From positions 1,082,501 through 1,146,500 of the forward strand of contig NZ_AP022673.1 of the NCBI RefSeq assembly GCF_013374115.1: DNA of 64,000 nucleotides, in the 5' to 3' direction. The position numbers and the translations under genes are program-made. Of the stretch, positions 52,963 through 62,780 are shown piece by piece. Source of the stretch: Sphingomonas sp. HMP9. Lineage in GTDB: Bacteria > Pseudomonadota > Alphaproteobacteria > Sphingomonadales > Sphingomonadaceae. Below the pieces are notes generated by a model. It had not been told where the DNA came from. It made no database searches and worked only from the letters and a program-made list of their open reading frames with translations. Positions within the stretch are counted from its first letter, which is position 1; each line of letters opens with the position of its first letter.

Positions 52963-53634
52963 ATGCTCACGCGCAAGCAGCACGAACTCGTCTGCTTCAT
53001 CAACGATCGCCTCAACGAAACCGGCGTCTCGCCGTCGTTCGAGGAGATGAAGGACGCGCTCGACCTGAAATCGAAGTCGGGCGTCCACCGTCTGATCAGC
53101 GCGCTCGAGGAGCGCAACTTCATTCGCCGCCTGCCCAACCGCGCACGCGCGCTCGAAGTGTTGCGCATGCCGGAGCGTGCCGAGAAGAAGGTGCCGTCAA
53201 AGGCGTCGAACGTAAAGCCCGCGCCGGTCGCCGCACCGCAGCCCGCGAACGACGTCGTCGAAATCCCTCTTCACGGGCGCATCGCCGCCGGCGTCCCGAT
53301 CGAGGCGTTCGAGGGCAGCACGATGCTGGCCGTTCCCGCGGCCCTGCTCGGCACCGGCGAACATTACGCGCTCGAAGTCTCCGGTGATTCGATGGTCGAG
53401 GCCGGCATCCTCGACGGCGACTATGCGCTGATCCGCCGCACCGAGACCGCCCGCGACGGCGAGATCGTCGTCGCCTTGATCGAAGAGAGCGAAGCCACGC
53501 TCAAATACTTCCGCCGCGAAGGCGCCATGGTCCGCCTCGACCCTGCCAACCGTGCCTATGATCCTCAGCGCTACGCCCCCGCGCAGGTCCGCGTGCAGGG
53601 CAAGCTCTCTGGAATCCTCCGCCGCTACGACTGA
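52963..53634 (+). CDS. lexA: SOS repressor LexA
   Basis: LexA represses DNA-damage genes and cleaves itself when RecA filaments form. The 223-residue protein has an N-terminal winged helix (S-P-S-F-E-E-M near 23-29; [10 protein letters not shown]) and a linker. The cleavage pair is Ala109-Gly110 in R-I-A-A-G-V, and the catalytic Ser143 (G-D-S-M) and Lys181 complete the dyad. A double SOS box lies directly upstream and GGAGAA precedes the ATG. The 3' end overlaps the 3' end of comEC by ten bases. Confidence 0.97.
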   Translation: MLTRKQHELVCFINDRLNETGVSPSFEEMKDALDLKSKSGVHRLISALEERNFIRRLPNRARALEVLRMPERAEKKVPSKASNVKPAPVAAPQPANDVVEIPLHGRIAAGVPIEAFEGSTMLAVPAALLGTGEHYALEVSGDSMVEAGILDGDYALIRRTETARDGEIVVALIEESEATLKYFRREGAMVRLDPANRAYDPQRYAPAQVRVQGKLSGILRRYD

Positions 53635-55829
53635 AGTGCTGGGACATGGCGCGGCCTGAACGCATGCACGGTGCGTTCGAGCAATGGCGGATGTCGCCAA
53701 GGGTGACGGTCGCCGGCATTCAGGATCGTCACGACCGTCCCCGTCCCCAAGTTCAACGCAACGCCGCCCGTCCGCCGAAGCACGCGGCGATCCAGTTTCA
53801 ACCACCGTGGCACGCAGCGTTTCGGCAGACCACGTTCGCTGACGACGATATCGGCGCTGCGACACGCGGCGATGAACGCGGCGATCGGCACCATGTAAGC
53901 GCTTCGCGTCGCCAGGATCCGCCACGTCCGTCCCCGCGCCACGATATCGGTGACGCACAGATCGCGGCTGCACCGCGCATCGGGTTGGTCCGCGAGCAGC
54001 AGCGGTTCCCCATCCACCCCGCCATTCTCGGCCAGCATGTCGCGCGTATAATCCCCCGCCCGGTCGCGCAGCATCGCCAGCCCCGCCGCCGTCCGAACCG
54101 CGACATGGCGCCCGTCGCCCGTCACGAGAACGTCCGGTGGCGGCGTCATGAGCGCCCAGATCGCACCAGCAGCCAACGGCATCAGCCCGAGCCGTCGCCA
54201 CCGCGTCCGCCACAGCGCGATCCAGATGCCGCCGACGATCATCAGCGCAAACGCCGCCGTCGGCATCGCGGGCAAGGACCGCACCGAGCCCGGCGCGCTG
54301 GCAACTCCATGCGCCAGCCACAGCAGCGCATCGAGCGATCGCTGCACCAGCCACCAGATCGGCGCACCAACGCCGGCTGCATCGAGCAGCAACGCCAGCG
54401 CCTCCAGCGGCATCACGACGAACGTCGTCAGAGGAATCGCAATGATGTTGGCGAACGCGCCATACAATCCAGCCTTGTGGAAATGATACACCGCGATCGG
54501 CATCAGCGCGACTTCGACCAGCAGCCCCGTCAGCAGCAGCGACGCGACACCGCGCGCGACCTTGCGCCAGCGTCCTTCGTCGTGAGGACCGAAGAACGCC
54601 CGGATTGCGGGATGTTCGTGCAGCGCCATGATCGCGGTGATCGCGGCAAACGAGAGCTGGAAGCTCGGCCCCGCCGCCGATTCGGGCAGGACCAGCATGA
54701 CGCACGCCGCCCCCGCCGCGACGAGCCGCAAGGTCATCGCCTCGCGACCTATAGCCAATGCCGCCAGCACGAGCAGCGCGGCCACGCACGACCGAATCGT
54801 CGGAACCTGGCTGCCGGTCAGCAGCGTATAACCGATCGCCGCCGCCGCACCCGCTACGGCCGCGATCAATGGCAGGCGCGCATGCAGCGCCAGCCACGGA
54901 CTGAGCGCCAGCAGACGCAACACGATCAACATCGTCGCCGCGACCGCTGCTGTGATGTGCAGGCCGCTGACCGACAGCAGATGCGCGAGCCCCGCGCGAC
55001 GCATGGCCTCCGAATCCTCTTCGCTGATCGCCCCGACATCGCCGGTCGCGAGCGCCGCGGCGATACCGCCCGCACTGCCGTCCAGTCGCGATACGATATG
55101 GTGCGACAGCGCGACGCGGATACCCGCCCCCGATCCGTTCGGCGTCGTCACGACCACCGGTGCGAAGCCGCGCCCCGTTGCGCCGATCCCGCCAAACCAC
55201 GCGACGCGCGCGAAGTCGTAGGCGCCCGGGACTGCGGGGAGCGGCGGCGGCATCAAACGAGCCCGAAGATGGACCACCGCACCGATGCCGAGCAGCGTCG
55301 GCGCATCCGCCTCGGCCAGATTGACACGGACGCGGTACGGCAACGCGACGTGCTGCCCGTCCGTCTCTACACCTTTACCGACCGGCAACACCGTCAACCG
55401 GACGAGCTTGCGCGCCACCAGCGGTTCGACCGCCTCGACCTTGGCGGAAAAACGCGCGATCGTCGGACCGGCCAGCACCGGCCGCGCCACCGATTCAGAC
55501 CGTACCCAGATCAACCCGAGACCAAGCGCGCCCGTCAGCAACCCGGTCGCCAGCGCGCGTGCCGCACGTCCGCCCTGCCCCATGGCCAAGCACGCCAACC
55601 CGCTCGCCACCAACAGCAAGATCGCCACGCACCAGGCGGCAGAGTCCGGCAGGGCGAACCACAGCGCGATTCCCGCGCCCAGCATCACCGGCAGCCACAA
55701 CACCAGTTGGTCGCGCTCCGCCTCGAGCCAGCGCTCCATGGCCAGCCCAACGACAGCCCCCCATCGCGGCACGCCCATTTGTCGCCGCCAAGGACGCATG
55801 CTAGGGGCGGCGACGGCTGTCATGGCCAT
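53625..55829 (-). CDS. comEC: ComEC/Rec2 family DNA uptake channel protein
   Basis: ComEC forms the inner-membrane channel for DNA during natural transformation. The protein has about 734 residues. An N-terminal region with two to three membrane helices and an OB-like DUF4131 domain (about 40-190) is followed by the competence domain. That domain has [11 protein letters not shown] near residue 275 and many helices to about 500. The C-terminal part has no metal-binding H-x-H-x-D-H, so there is no working beta-lactamase-like nuclease, as in other alphaproteobacteria. The start is uncertain; I take the ATG at 55829, with 55823 as alternative. It is divergent from gltX by 50 bases. Confidence 0.92.
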   Translation of the reverse strand: MAMTAVAAPSMRPWRRQMGVPRWGAVVGLAMERWLEAERDQLVLWLPVMLGAGIALWFALPDSAAWCVAILLLVASGLACLAMGQGGRAARALATGLLTGALGLGLIWVRSESVARPVLAGPTIARFSAKVEAVEPLVARKLVRLTVLPVGKGVETDGQHVALPYRVRVNLAEADAPTLLGIGAVVHLRARLMPPPLPAVPGAYDFARVAWFGGIGATGRGFAPVVVTTPNGSGAGIRVALSHHIVSRLDGSAGGIAAALATGDVGAISEEDSEAMRRAGLAHLLSVSGLHITAAVAATMLIVLRLLALSPWLALHARLPLIAAVAGAAAAIGYTLLTGSQVPTIRSCVAALLVLAALAIGREAMTLRLVAAGAACVMLVLPESAAGPSFQLSFAAITAIMALHEHPAIRAFFGPHDEGRWRKVARGVASLLLTGLLVEVALMPIAVYHFHKAGLYGAFANIIAIPLTTFVVMPLEALALLLDAAGVGAPIWWLVQRSLDALLWLAHGVASAPGSVRSLPAMPTAAFALMIVGGIWIALWRTRWRRLGLMPLAAGAIWALMTPPPDVLVTGDGRHVAVRTAAGLAMLRDRAGDYTRDMLAENGGVDGEPLLLADQPDARCSRDLCVTDIVARGRTWRILATRSAYMVPIAAFIAACRSADIVVSERGLPKRCVPRWLKLDRRVLRRTGGVALNLGTGTVVTILNAGDRHPWRHPPLLERTVHAFRPRHVPALQS

Positions 55830-55879
55830 CGGTTTTCTATCGTTTCTCCATCGTTTCTTCAGTCTGGGAGCACCCGCGG

Positions 55880-57310
55880 TTGGGCGCAATATCTGAAACG
55901 GGCACCGCCAATTCGGCTGCACCCGTGGTTACCCGTTTCGCTCCGTCGCCGACGGGGTTCCTGCATCTTGGCGGCGCGCGCACAGCGCTGTTCAACTGGC
56001 TGTTCGCAAAGGCGAAGGGGGGTAAATTCCTGCTGCGGATCGAGGATACCGACCGGGTCCGCTCGACCCAGCCGGCGATCGACGCGATTCTCGACGGGAT
56101 GCGCTGGCTCGGGCTCGAGTGGGACGGCGACGCGGTCATGCAGTTCGCCGGCGCCGATCGCCACGCGCAGGTCGCGCACGAGATGATCGCCAACGGCCAT
56201 GCCTATCGCTGCTATATGACCAACGAGGAAATCGCCGCGATGCGCGCTGAGGCGCAGGCGGCCAAGAAGCCGCTGCGCATCCGCAGCCCATGGCGCGACC
56301 GCCCGGCAAGCGAGGCCCCCGATCTTCCCCACGTCGTCCGCCTGCGCGCACCGCAGGAAGGCGCCGTCACGATCGAGGACCGAGTCCAAGGCGCCGTTAC
56401 CGTCCGCAACGAAGAGATCGATGATCTCGTCCTGCTCCGCTCGGACGGCACGCCGACCTATATGCTCGCGGTCGTCGTCGACGATCACGACATGGGCGTC
56501 ACCCACGTCATCCGCGGCGACGATCACCTCAACAACGCGTTCCGCCAGCTGCCGATCTACCGCGCGATGGGCTGGCCCGAACCAATCTACGCGCACATTC
56601 CGCTGATCCACGGCCCCGACGGCGCCAAGCTGTCGAAGCGTCACGGCGCGGTCGGCATCGAGGCGTATCGCGACGAGATGGGCATCCTCCCCGAGGCGTT
56701 TGACAATTACCTGCTCCGGCTCGGCTGGGGCCATGGCGATGACGAGATCATCAGCCGCGCGCAGGCGGTCGAATGGTTCGACCTGTCGGGCGTCGGCAAG
56801 TCGCCGTCGCGCTTCGACCTGAAGAAGCTCGAGAACCTCAACGGCCACTACATCCGCGAAGCCGACGACGCGCGTCTGGCGCAGTTCGCTGCCGACCGGA
56901 TCGGTCACGACCTCCCGACCGGCGGACTCGATCTTCTGACTCGCGCAATGCCCGTTCTGAAGCCGCGTGCCGCAAACCTGAACGAGCTGGCCGAAGGATC
57001 GAATTTCCTGTTCAGCCAGCGTCCTTTGGCGATGGATGACGCCGCAGCGAGCCTTTTGCAGGGTGAAGCGAGCGCTATTTTGGTCAATGCCCATGCCGAA
57101 CTTGACGCGCTCGACAAGTGGGATACGGAGGCGCTCGAAGGCGCGGTACGGCGCGTGGCCGAAGCGCGGGGCGTCAAGCTCGGCCAGGTCGCACAGCCGC
57201 TTCGCGCCGCGCTGACGGGACGCAAGACGTCACCGGGAATATTCGATGTGCTCGACCTGCTCGGGCGCGACGAGAGCCTCGGTCGGATCGCCGACCGAAT
57301 GGCTAGCTGA
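55880..57310 (+). CDS. gltX: Glutamyl-tRNA synthetase
   Basis: GltX charges tRNA-Glu. The 476-residue class-I synthetase has the HIGH-type motif F-L-H-L-G-G-A-R at 27-34 and the KMSKS-type loop K-L-S-K-R at 250-254. G-T-P-T-Y-M-L-A and R-G-D-D-H-L fall between. The start is a TTG with GGGAG about ten bases upstream; no better ATG precedes the conserved [10 protein letters not shown]. It is followed by gltA after 25 bases, the order known from other alphaproteobacteria. Confidence 0.96.
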   Translation: MGAISETGTANSAAPVVTRFAPSPTGFLHLGGARTALFNWLFAKAKGGKFLLRIEDTDRVRSTQPAIDAILDGMRWLGLEWDGDAVMQFAGADRHAQVAHEMIANGHAYRCYMTNEEIAAMRAEAQAAKKPLRIRSPWRDRPASEAPDLPHVVRLRAPQEGAVTIEDRVQGAVTVRNEEIDDLVLLRSDGTPTYMLAVVVDDHDMGVTHVIRGDDHLNNAFRQLPIYRAMGWPEPIYAHIPLIHGPDGAKLSKRHGAVGIEAYRDEMGILPEAFDNYLLRLGWGHGDDEIISRAQAVEWFDLSGVGKSPSRFDLKKLENLNGHYIREADDARLAQFAADRIGHDLPTGGLDLLTRAMPVLKPRAANLNELAEGSNFLFSQRPLAMDDAAASLLQGEASAILVNAHAELDALDKWDTEALEGAVRRVAEARGVKLGQVAQPLRAALTGRKTSPGIFDVLDLLGRDESLGRIADRMAS

Positions 57311-57335
57311 TAAGATTTCGAGGAAGGATACAAGC

Positions 57336-58619
57336 ATGAGCGAGACCGCAACCCTCAAGGTCGATGGCAAGGATTTCGATTATCCGGTGATGTCCGGAAC
57401 GGTCGGACCCGACGTCATCGATATCCGCAAGCTGTACGCGCAGACGGATAACTTCACCTATGATCCGGGCTTCACGTCGACGGCGTCGTGCCAGTCGAAG
57501 CTGACCTATATCGATGGTGACGCCGGTACGCTGCTGCACCGCGGCTACACGATCGGCGAACTGGCCGAACAGTCGAACTTCATGGAAGTCGCCTATCTGC
57601 TGCTTAACGGCGAACTGCCGAGCGCGGACGAGCTGGCGAATTTCTCGAACACGATCACGCGTCACACGATGGTGCACGAGCAGCTTGCGCAGTTCTTCCG
57701 CGGCTTCCGTCGCGACGCGCACCCGATGGCGATCCTGTGCGGTGTCGTCGGCGCGCTGTCGGCCTTCTATCACGACTCGACCGACATCCACGATCCGGCA
57801 CAGCGGGTCATCGCGTCGCACCGCTTGATCGCCAAGATGCCGACGATCGCCGCGATGGCGTACAAGTACAGCGTCGGCCAGCCGTTCGTCTATCCGGACA
57901 ACACGCTGAGCTACACCGGCAATTTCCTGCGCATGACGTTCGGCGTCCCGGCGGAGAAGTATGTGGTGAACCCGATTGTCGAAAAGGCGATGGACCGTAT
58001 CTTCATCCTTCACGCCGACCACGAGCAGAACGCGTCGACCTCGACCGTCCGTCTTGCCGGCTCGTCGGGTGCCAACCCGTTCGCGTGCATCGCCGCCGGC
58101 ATCGCCTGCCTGTGGGGGCCCGCGCATGGCGGCGCCAACGAAGCAGCGCTCAACATGCTGCATGAGATCGGTACCGTCGACCGCATCCCCGAGTTCATCG
58201 CCCGCGCGAAGGACAAGAACGATCCGTTCCGCCTGATGGGCTTCGGTCATCGCGTCTACAAGAACTACGATCCGCGCGCGGCCGTCATGCAGACGACCGT
58301 CAAGGAAGTGCTCGGCGAACTCGGCGTCACCGACCCCGTGTTCGACGTCGCGATCGAGCTCGAGCGTCTGGCGCTCAATGATCCGTACTTCATCGAGAAG
58401 AAGCTGTTCCCGAACGTCGATTTCTATTCGGGCGTGATCCTGTCGGCGATCGGCTTCCCGACCTCGATGTTCACCGTCCTCTTCGCGCTTGCCCGCACCG
58501 TCGGCTGGGTCGCGCAGTGGAACGAGATGATCACCGATCCCGACCAGAAGATCGGCCGTCCGCGCCAGCTGTACAGCGGCCCGACCGCGCGTGACTACGT
58601 CCCGATGGCGTCACGCTGA
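57336..58619 (+). CDS. gltA: Citrate synthase
   Basis: GltA condenses oxaloacetate and acetyl-CoA, the entry step of the citric acid cycle. The 427-residue protein is of the type-II (hexameric, NADH-sensitive group) length. It shows T-Y-I-D-G-D-x-G-x-L-x-x-R-G-Y, the active-site histidine in [22 protein letters not shown], and [21 protein letters not shown] nine bases before the ATG supports the start. The next small gene overlaps the stop by one base. Confidence 0.97.
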   Translation: MSETATLKVDGKDFDYPVMSGTVGPDVIDIRKLYAQTDNFTYDPGFTSTASCQSKLTYIDGDAGTLLHRGYTIGELAEQSNFMEVAYLLLNGELPSADELANFSNTITRHTMVHEQLAQFFRGFRRDAHPMAILCGVVGALSAFYHDSTDIHDPAQRVIASHRLIAKMPTIAAMAYKYSVGQPFVYPDNTLSYTGNFLRMTFGVPAEKYVVNPIVEKAMDRIFILHADHEQNASTSTVRLAGSSGANPFACIAAGIACLWGPAHGGANEAALNMLHEIGTVDRIPEFIARAKDKNDPFRLMGFGHRVYKNYDPRAAVMQTTVKEVLGELGVTDPVFDVAIELERLALNDPYFIEKKLFPNVDFYSGVILSAIGFPTSMFTVLFALARTVGWVAQWNEMITDPDQKIGRPRQLYSGPTARDYVPMASR

Positions 58620-58822
58620 TGAAGACGCTCCGGCCGATCCTGATTGTCGTCGGCGTGCTCTGCGCGCTGATGGGTCTGCTCTGGATCGGCCAGGGGCTCG
58701 GATACGTCCATTGGCCGCAGTCGAGCTTCATGCTCGACCAGCGGCCATGGGCAGATCGCGGCGCATTCCTCGCCGCGTTCGGTTTAGCGTTGATCCTGGT
58801 GGCGCGCCGGATCCGCCGGTAA
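58619..58822 (+). CDS. Small two-helix membrane protein coupled to gltA
   Basis: A 67-residue protein with two membrane helices: about 6-27 (I-L-I-V-V-G-V-L-C-A-L-M-G-L) and 47-62 (A-F-L-A-A-F-G-L-A-L-I-L-V-A). Between them is a loop with W-P-Q-S-S-F-M-L and W-A-D-R-G. I know no function. The start codon shares the last base of the gltA stop (TGATG), so it is very likely translated with gltA. The 3' end overlaps the convergent sensor gene by 39 bases. Confidence 0.8.
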   Translation: MKTLRPILIVVGVLCALMGLLWIGQGLGYVHWPQSSFMLDQRPWADRGAFLAAFGLALILVARRIRR

Positions 58823-60178
58823 CGTCAGGACGAACCGCGCGCCTTCGCCCGGCGCGCTCTCGATCGTGAGATCCCCCTTCATTGCCCGCGCCAGACGCCG
58901 CGCAATGTACAGGCCGAGGCCATTGCCGCCGGCCTCCGACGGATCGACCCGCTCGAACTTCTCGAAAATGCGGACCTGATCCTGGGGCGCTACACCCTTC
59001 CCCTTGTCCGCGACCACGACGACCGCGTGGGTTTGCGTTCGCGTCACGGTGACGATCACCTGCGCCCCGCGTGGCGAATAGCGCACCGCGTTGCCGACGA
59101 GGTTCACCAGGATCTGCAACACGCGCCGGAAATCGCCCAGCGCGGCAACGCGCACGTCCATTGCTGGGCGCGTGATCGTGACATCGGCATTGGCGGCCCG
59201 AACCGACAACAGCCCGGCCGCCCGTCGCGCCACATCGGCGAGGTCGATCGGCTCGAGCACAAGCGCAAAATCGGGCCCTTCGACGGCCTGCAGATCGACG
59301 AGGTCATCGACCAGTTCGAGCAGATGCCGCCCGGCACTCGCGATATCTGCCGCATAGTCTGCATAATCGCCTTGGACGGGGCCATCCGCCTGCGCGTTGA
59401 TACTGTCGGCGTTCGCGACGATCCGCGCGAGTGGCACCCGCAACGCCTTGTCGAGGCCACGCGTGAAGGTGGGCGACAACGTCTCGGTCGGGACCGAAGG
59501 GGTCGGCCCGTCTTCGGTCACCATCCGCGCGGCACCGACGAACCCGGCAAAGTCGCCCGCAGCATCGTGGCGAACATTGGCCGTCAGCGTCACCGCCCGC
59601 CCGGAGCTGCGCAGCCGCGCCGGCTGCGCCGTCATCGGGCGTCGCCGTGCGAGCGAATCCAGAATCGGCAACGCCCCATCCGCGCCGGTATCGAGGGAAA
59701 ACATCGCCGTCAGCGGCTGGCCGAGCAACGCGAACGCGTCGAACCCATGCTTCGGCCCCGCATCGAGCGTGACGAACGTCAGCCGCAACGCGGAATCCGT
59801 TTCCCACCGCCAATCCGTATCGCTGCCATGAAAATCGTCCTGCGTATCGGGCGATGGTCGCGCCGGCCGCCACGCCGCGATCTCGCGCCAGCCGCTGACC
59901 GTAAGCCGGACGTTCTCGCCATCGGGCTGAGCCCGCACCCATAGGTCGACATCCGTCTCGTCGTCCGCGACGACCACGGCGCGCGACACGACGATCCCCA
60001 GGCGACGCGCCAGCCGCGCGATCGTCGCAAGCTGCGGCACGGCCAGCGGCGCACCGCGCATCCCGCCCGCCCGCTGGTTCAGCGCGACCAGTGGCGGGTC
60101 CGCAAACGACAGCGAACCGTCGGGTGCGACGATTGCATGCGCGATCGGGCTTTCGGTGGAGGGGTCGAACACGCTCAT
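58784..60178 (-). CDS. Histidine-kinase-like protein without the H-box histidine
   Basis: A 464-residue cytoplasmic sensor-kinase-like protein without membrane segments. The N-terminal 110 residues are of unknown fold, and a PAS-like domain follows at about 118-225. The HisKA-like helix reads L-D-K-A-L-R-V-P-L where S-H-E-L-R-T-P-L is expected, so Lys244 (codon 59449-59447) replaces the phosphoacceptor histidine. The ATPase domain looks complete: N-L-V-G-N-A-V-R-Y-S-P, A-D-K-G-K-G-V and G-G-N-G-L-G-L-Y-I. It could bind ATP and signal by conformation, or phosphorylate elsewhere; this is inference. The start overlaps the DUF2336 gene as ATGA, so the two form an operon. Confidence 0.88.
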   Translation of the reverse strand: MSVFDPSTESPIAHAIVAPDGSLSFADPPLVALNQRAGGMRGAPLAVPQLATIARLARRLGIVVSRAVVVADDETDVDLWVRAQPDGENVRLTVSGWREIAAWRPARPSPDTQDDFHGSDTDWRWETDSALRLTFVTLDAGPKHGFDAFALLGQPLTAMFSLDTGADGALPILDSLARRRPMTAQPARLRSSGRAVTLTANVRHDAAGDFAGFVGAARMVTEDGPTPSVPTETLSPTFTRGLDKALRVPLARIVANADSINAQADGPVQGDYADYAADIASAGRHLLELVDDLVDLQAVEGPDFALVLEPIDLADVARRAAGLLSVRAANADVTITRPAMDVRVAALGDFRRVLQILVNLVGNAVRYSPRGAQVIVTVTRTQTHAVVVVADKGKGVAPQDQVRIFEKFERVDPSEAGGNGLGLYIARRLARAMKGDLTIESAPGEGARFVLTLPADPARHQDQR

Positions 60179-61272
60179 CGCCGATCCGTACGCGCCAGCG
60201 CACGTAACGCCATCCGAAAATCACGGTTCAACGCCAGCGGCGCGAGCGACGCGCGCGCATCCTCGACGCCGACCGACACGATCGCATCGAGCGCATCCGC
60301 GAACGCCTCGATATCCCGTCGCGGATCCGCCTCCGACAGCGCAAGTCCGATCCGTGCGATCGTCGGCCGATCAAGATCGATCGCCCGCAGCGCGAGCCAG
60401 AGCCGATCGCCCTCCGGGTCCAGCGTGATGGCGCGCGCCTGGTCGAACGCGATGCCGATCGCATGCGCCAGCACCGCCACGAACAGCGACAAGCGTCGGT
60501 CGCCGATCGATTCGACCAGCACCGCGGCAAGCTCGTTCGGTCGCGCATCGAGCGCACCGGCAAGCCGCGTCGCGACCGCATCGGGACGCTCGCCCTCGTC
60601 ATGCGCCGCCAGACTGCGCTGCGCCGCATCGGTGATCGCCCGGTCGCTCTCCCGCGTCACTGACGTCAGGCCGTCGCGCACCGCCGCCGCCACCCACCAG
60701 ACTAGTCGGTGATGCAGTTCGGCCGGCAATTCGCTCCCCCCGACCGCCCCCTGCTCGTTCGCCACTCGCCGCCGACTTTCCGCCGCCAGCAGGGCCGAGG
60801 CGGCCGATGCAACCACGCTGTCCGGCACCCCCGCCAGCCTCACGAGCAAACTCGCCTCGTCGGGTTCGGCGACCTCGACCGGGAGCGACGCGGCGATCAG
60901 GTCATGCCGCACCCGCGCGATGAGTTCGTCCATGAGGTCTTCGTCGCGGAGCAGTCCAGCGCGTGTCAGCCGGTCGAGAACGCCCCCCGCCCGGGCCCTC
61001 AGCATCGCCTCGCCAGCCTGCGTCGCACCACCGCCCGCGAGCAATCGCGCCGCGTGCCGCCGGATATCCCATTCGATCGCACCAACGATCGCACCGAGGA
61101 CCTGCGCGAGCATCAACCGCGTCCGGTCGTCGAGCCGTGCGTCCGCGTCGAGGAAGAAGTCCGCGATCGTTCCCGTCAGCCGCGCCTCCGCGCGCAGGCG
61201 CGCATCCTCCGCTCGCGCAACGGGATCATAGGGCGACACGAAGTCACGCACTGGGTCTGGACCGACCGACAT
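60175..61272 (-). CDS. DUF2336 domain protein
   Basis: A 365-residue soluble, helical protein of the DUF2336 group, which is mainly alphaproteobacterial and resembles HEAT-like repeats. It is alanine/leucine-rich, with repeating motifs such as L-P-A-E-L-H-H-R-L near 185 and A-L-D-A-R-P-N-E-L near 238. It contains no enzymatic motif that I can see. It is translationally coupled with the kinase-like gene downstream (four-base overlap), so a role as input or scaffold of that protein is likely but unproven. Confidence 0.82.
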   Translation of the reverse strand: MSVGPDPVRDFVSPYDPVARAEDARLRAEARLTGTIADFFLDADARLDDRTRLMLAQVLGAIVGAIEWDIRRHAARLLAGGGATQAGEAMLRARAGGVLDRLTRAGLLRDEDLMDELIARVRHDLIAASLPVEVAEPDEASLLVRLAGVPDSVVASAASALLAAESRRRVANEQGAVGGSELPAELHHRLVWWVAAAVRDGLTSVTRESDRAITDAAQRSLAAHDEGERPDAVATRLAGALDARPNELAAVLVESIGDRRLSLFVAVLAHAIGIAFDQARAITLDPEGDRLWLALRAIDLDRPTIARIGLALSEADPRRDIEAFADALDAIVSVGVEDARASLAPLALNRDFRMALRALARTDRR

Positions 61273-61307
61273 GATCCCGTGCTTAGCCCCCGGACGTTAA
61301 GGTCCGC

Positions 61308-62489
61308 CTAAGGCGTCCGGCGAAGTCGCTCGATTACGACGGCCAGCGTGGCGGTCGCGTACACCGCGGTCACGCCGAGCCCGAAGACCGGAAACCCCAG
61401 GATCGCGAACAGCGCGACGATCAACAGATAGGCGGTCGGGCTTCCCCACCAAAGCTGCTGATCGCGTTCGAGGATCGCACGTTCGGCCAATGTGCCGATC
61501 GCGACGAGCGCGGTACCGATCGCCAACGCGGTGTTGTTCCCGGCATACCCGCTCACGAAGAACGCGAAGACCAGGATCGATGCCGCCGCCACGCCGCCGA
61601 TCGCCAGGGTCTGCCCACCGGCCATCGGCGCATCGTCGCGCAGTCCGCTCAGCACGGAGCCCAGCGCCAAGGCTATGCACCCGACGAGCGACACGATCAG
61701 GCCGACCGACGGGAGTCCGACGCCGATCGTGACCAATCCGGCAACGCCCAGCGCGGCACCGACCGCCCCGACCGTCGTGCCGGCCGCACCACGATCGACC
61801 AGCAACGGCAACGCCAGCCGCGCGATCGGCGCCAGCACGAACCGGTCGAACCAGCCGCGCCGGCCCGACACGATCGTCATCAGCACGGCGCGCCCGCGTT
61901 CCTCCAGCGTGCGTGCCTGCCGCTCGATTCCGTGGCCACCGCGCACCGCATCGGTCGGCAACAGCACGTGCGCCGCGCGCGACTGCACGGCAAACCGCAG
62001 CAGCGAAGACTGGAGGTCGTAATCCTGCGGTAAGCCCGCCACTTCCGCGATCCGGCTCGAACTCAGCCGTGCCACACCGGCCCATGCCATCTGTCCGCCC
62101 ACACGCTCGAACCCTGGCCCCGCATCGCTTTCGGGTACGACGAGCAGGCAGTCGCCGTCCTCGACCGCCATCGCCTTGACGATGGCGTCGGTGGTGACGA
62201 GCCCGTCGCCGAGCATCAGAACCGGTGCGAGCGGGTGAAGTTTCTCACCCGCTTCCATGGCCGATCGTACCGTGTCGACGCTGACGCCGCGGCGCCCGAT
62301 CCGGTTGATCGCACCCAGCAATTCCGGCGTCATCCGCGCGACGACGATAATGATCTGCGAAACACCGGCGGCGATTAGCAACCGCGCCTGGTATTCGATC
62401 AACGTCACCCCGCTGAAGGGCAAGGTCGCAGCAAGACGATCGGGACGATCGTCGGCGTCGTGAATTGCAAATAATAGGCCGGCAAGCAT
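61308..62489 (-). CDS. Degenerate nucleotidyltransferase fused to a membrane domain
   Basis: A 393-residue two-part protein. Residues 1-200 resemble a sugar-nucleotidyltransferase fold (P-F-S-G-V-T-L-I-E-Y-Q-A-R-L-L near 24-38, then V-L-M-L-G-D-G-L near 90), but the G-x-G-x-R nucleotide loop is missing. Residues 215-393 form five or six membrane helices. Their beginning recalls CDP-alcohol phosphatidyltransferases (a V-G-A-V-G-A-A-L-G-V-A-G-L stretch), but the D-G-x-x-A-R active site is absent. The fusion resembles inositol-phosphate cytidylyltransferase/phosphatidyltransferase enzymes, but both active sites look lost. It is separated from DUF2336 by 35 bases on the same strand. Function unknown. 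Confidence 0.7.
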   Translation of the reverse strand: MLAGLLFAIHDADDRPDRLAATLPFSGVTLIEYQARLLIAAGVSQIIIVVARMTPELLGAINRIGRRGVSVDTVRSAMEAGEKLHPLAPVLMLGDGLVTTDAIVKAMAVEDGDCLLVVPESDAGPGFERVGGQMAWAGVARLSSSRIAEVAGLPQDYDLQSSLLRFAVQSRAAHVLLPTDAVRGGHGIERQARTLEERGRAVLMTIVSGRRGWFDRFVLAPIARLALPLLVDRGAAGTTVGAVGAALGVAGLVTIGVGLPSVGLIVSLVGCIALALGSVLSGLRDDAPMAGGQTLAIGGVAAASILVFAFFVSGYAGNNTALAIGTALVAIGTLAERAILERDQQLWWGSPTAYLLIVALFAILGFPVFGLGVTAVYATATLAVVIERLRRTP

Positions 62490-62780
62490 CGCAGGCTGTT
62501 AGGCGGTACGCGTCGTCCTGCAAAGCCCGCGTTCGGCCAAACCGCCCTGCGTCAAGGCTCGGCTGGGCGTTACGGACGCAAAACCGTGCGGCGAAGTTCC
62601 TCAAATCGTCAGTACCGCGTCACTGTCGATGCGCGCCCCCCCGGCCAGGTCCGCGATACAGCAGGACCGCACGCCGTGCCGCCCTGCTTACCGGACGGAT
62701 GAACGCGCGAAGATCGCATCATCCGTTTTGTCCGGCTGCAATCCATGATACTTCCGCAGTTCATGAACGGGGGTTCGTCA
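62490..62780. other. Divergent gap before the right-end coiled-coil gene
   Basis: About 290 bases separate the minus-strand fusion gene from the plus-strand gene at 62781, so both promoters lie here. I see no repeat, hairpin or coding frame with recognisable features. Confidence 0.45.

Noticed and set aside
53646..56186. An 846-codon plus-strand open frame
   Set aside because: It is antisense to comEC and runs into gltX in another frame. It has no protein features.
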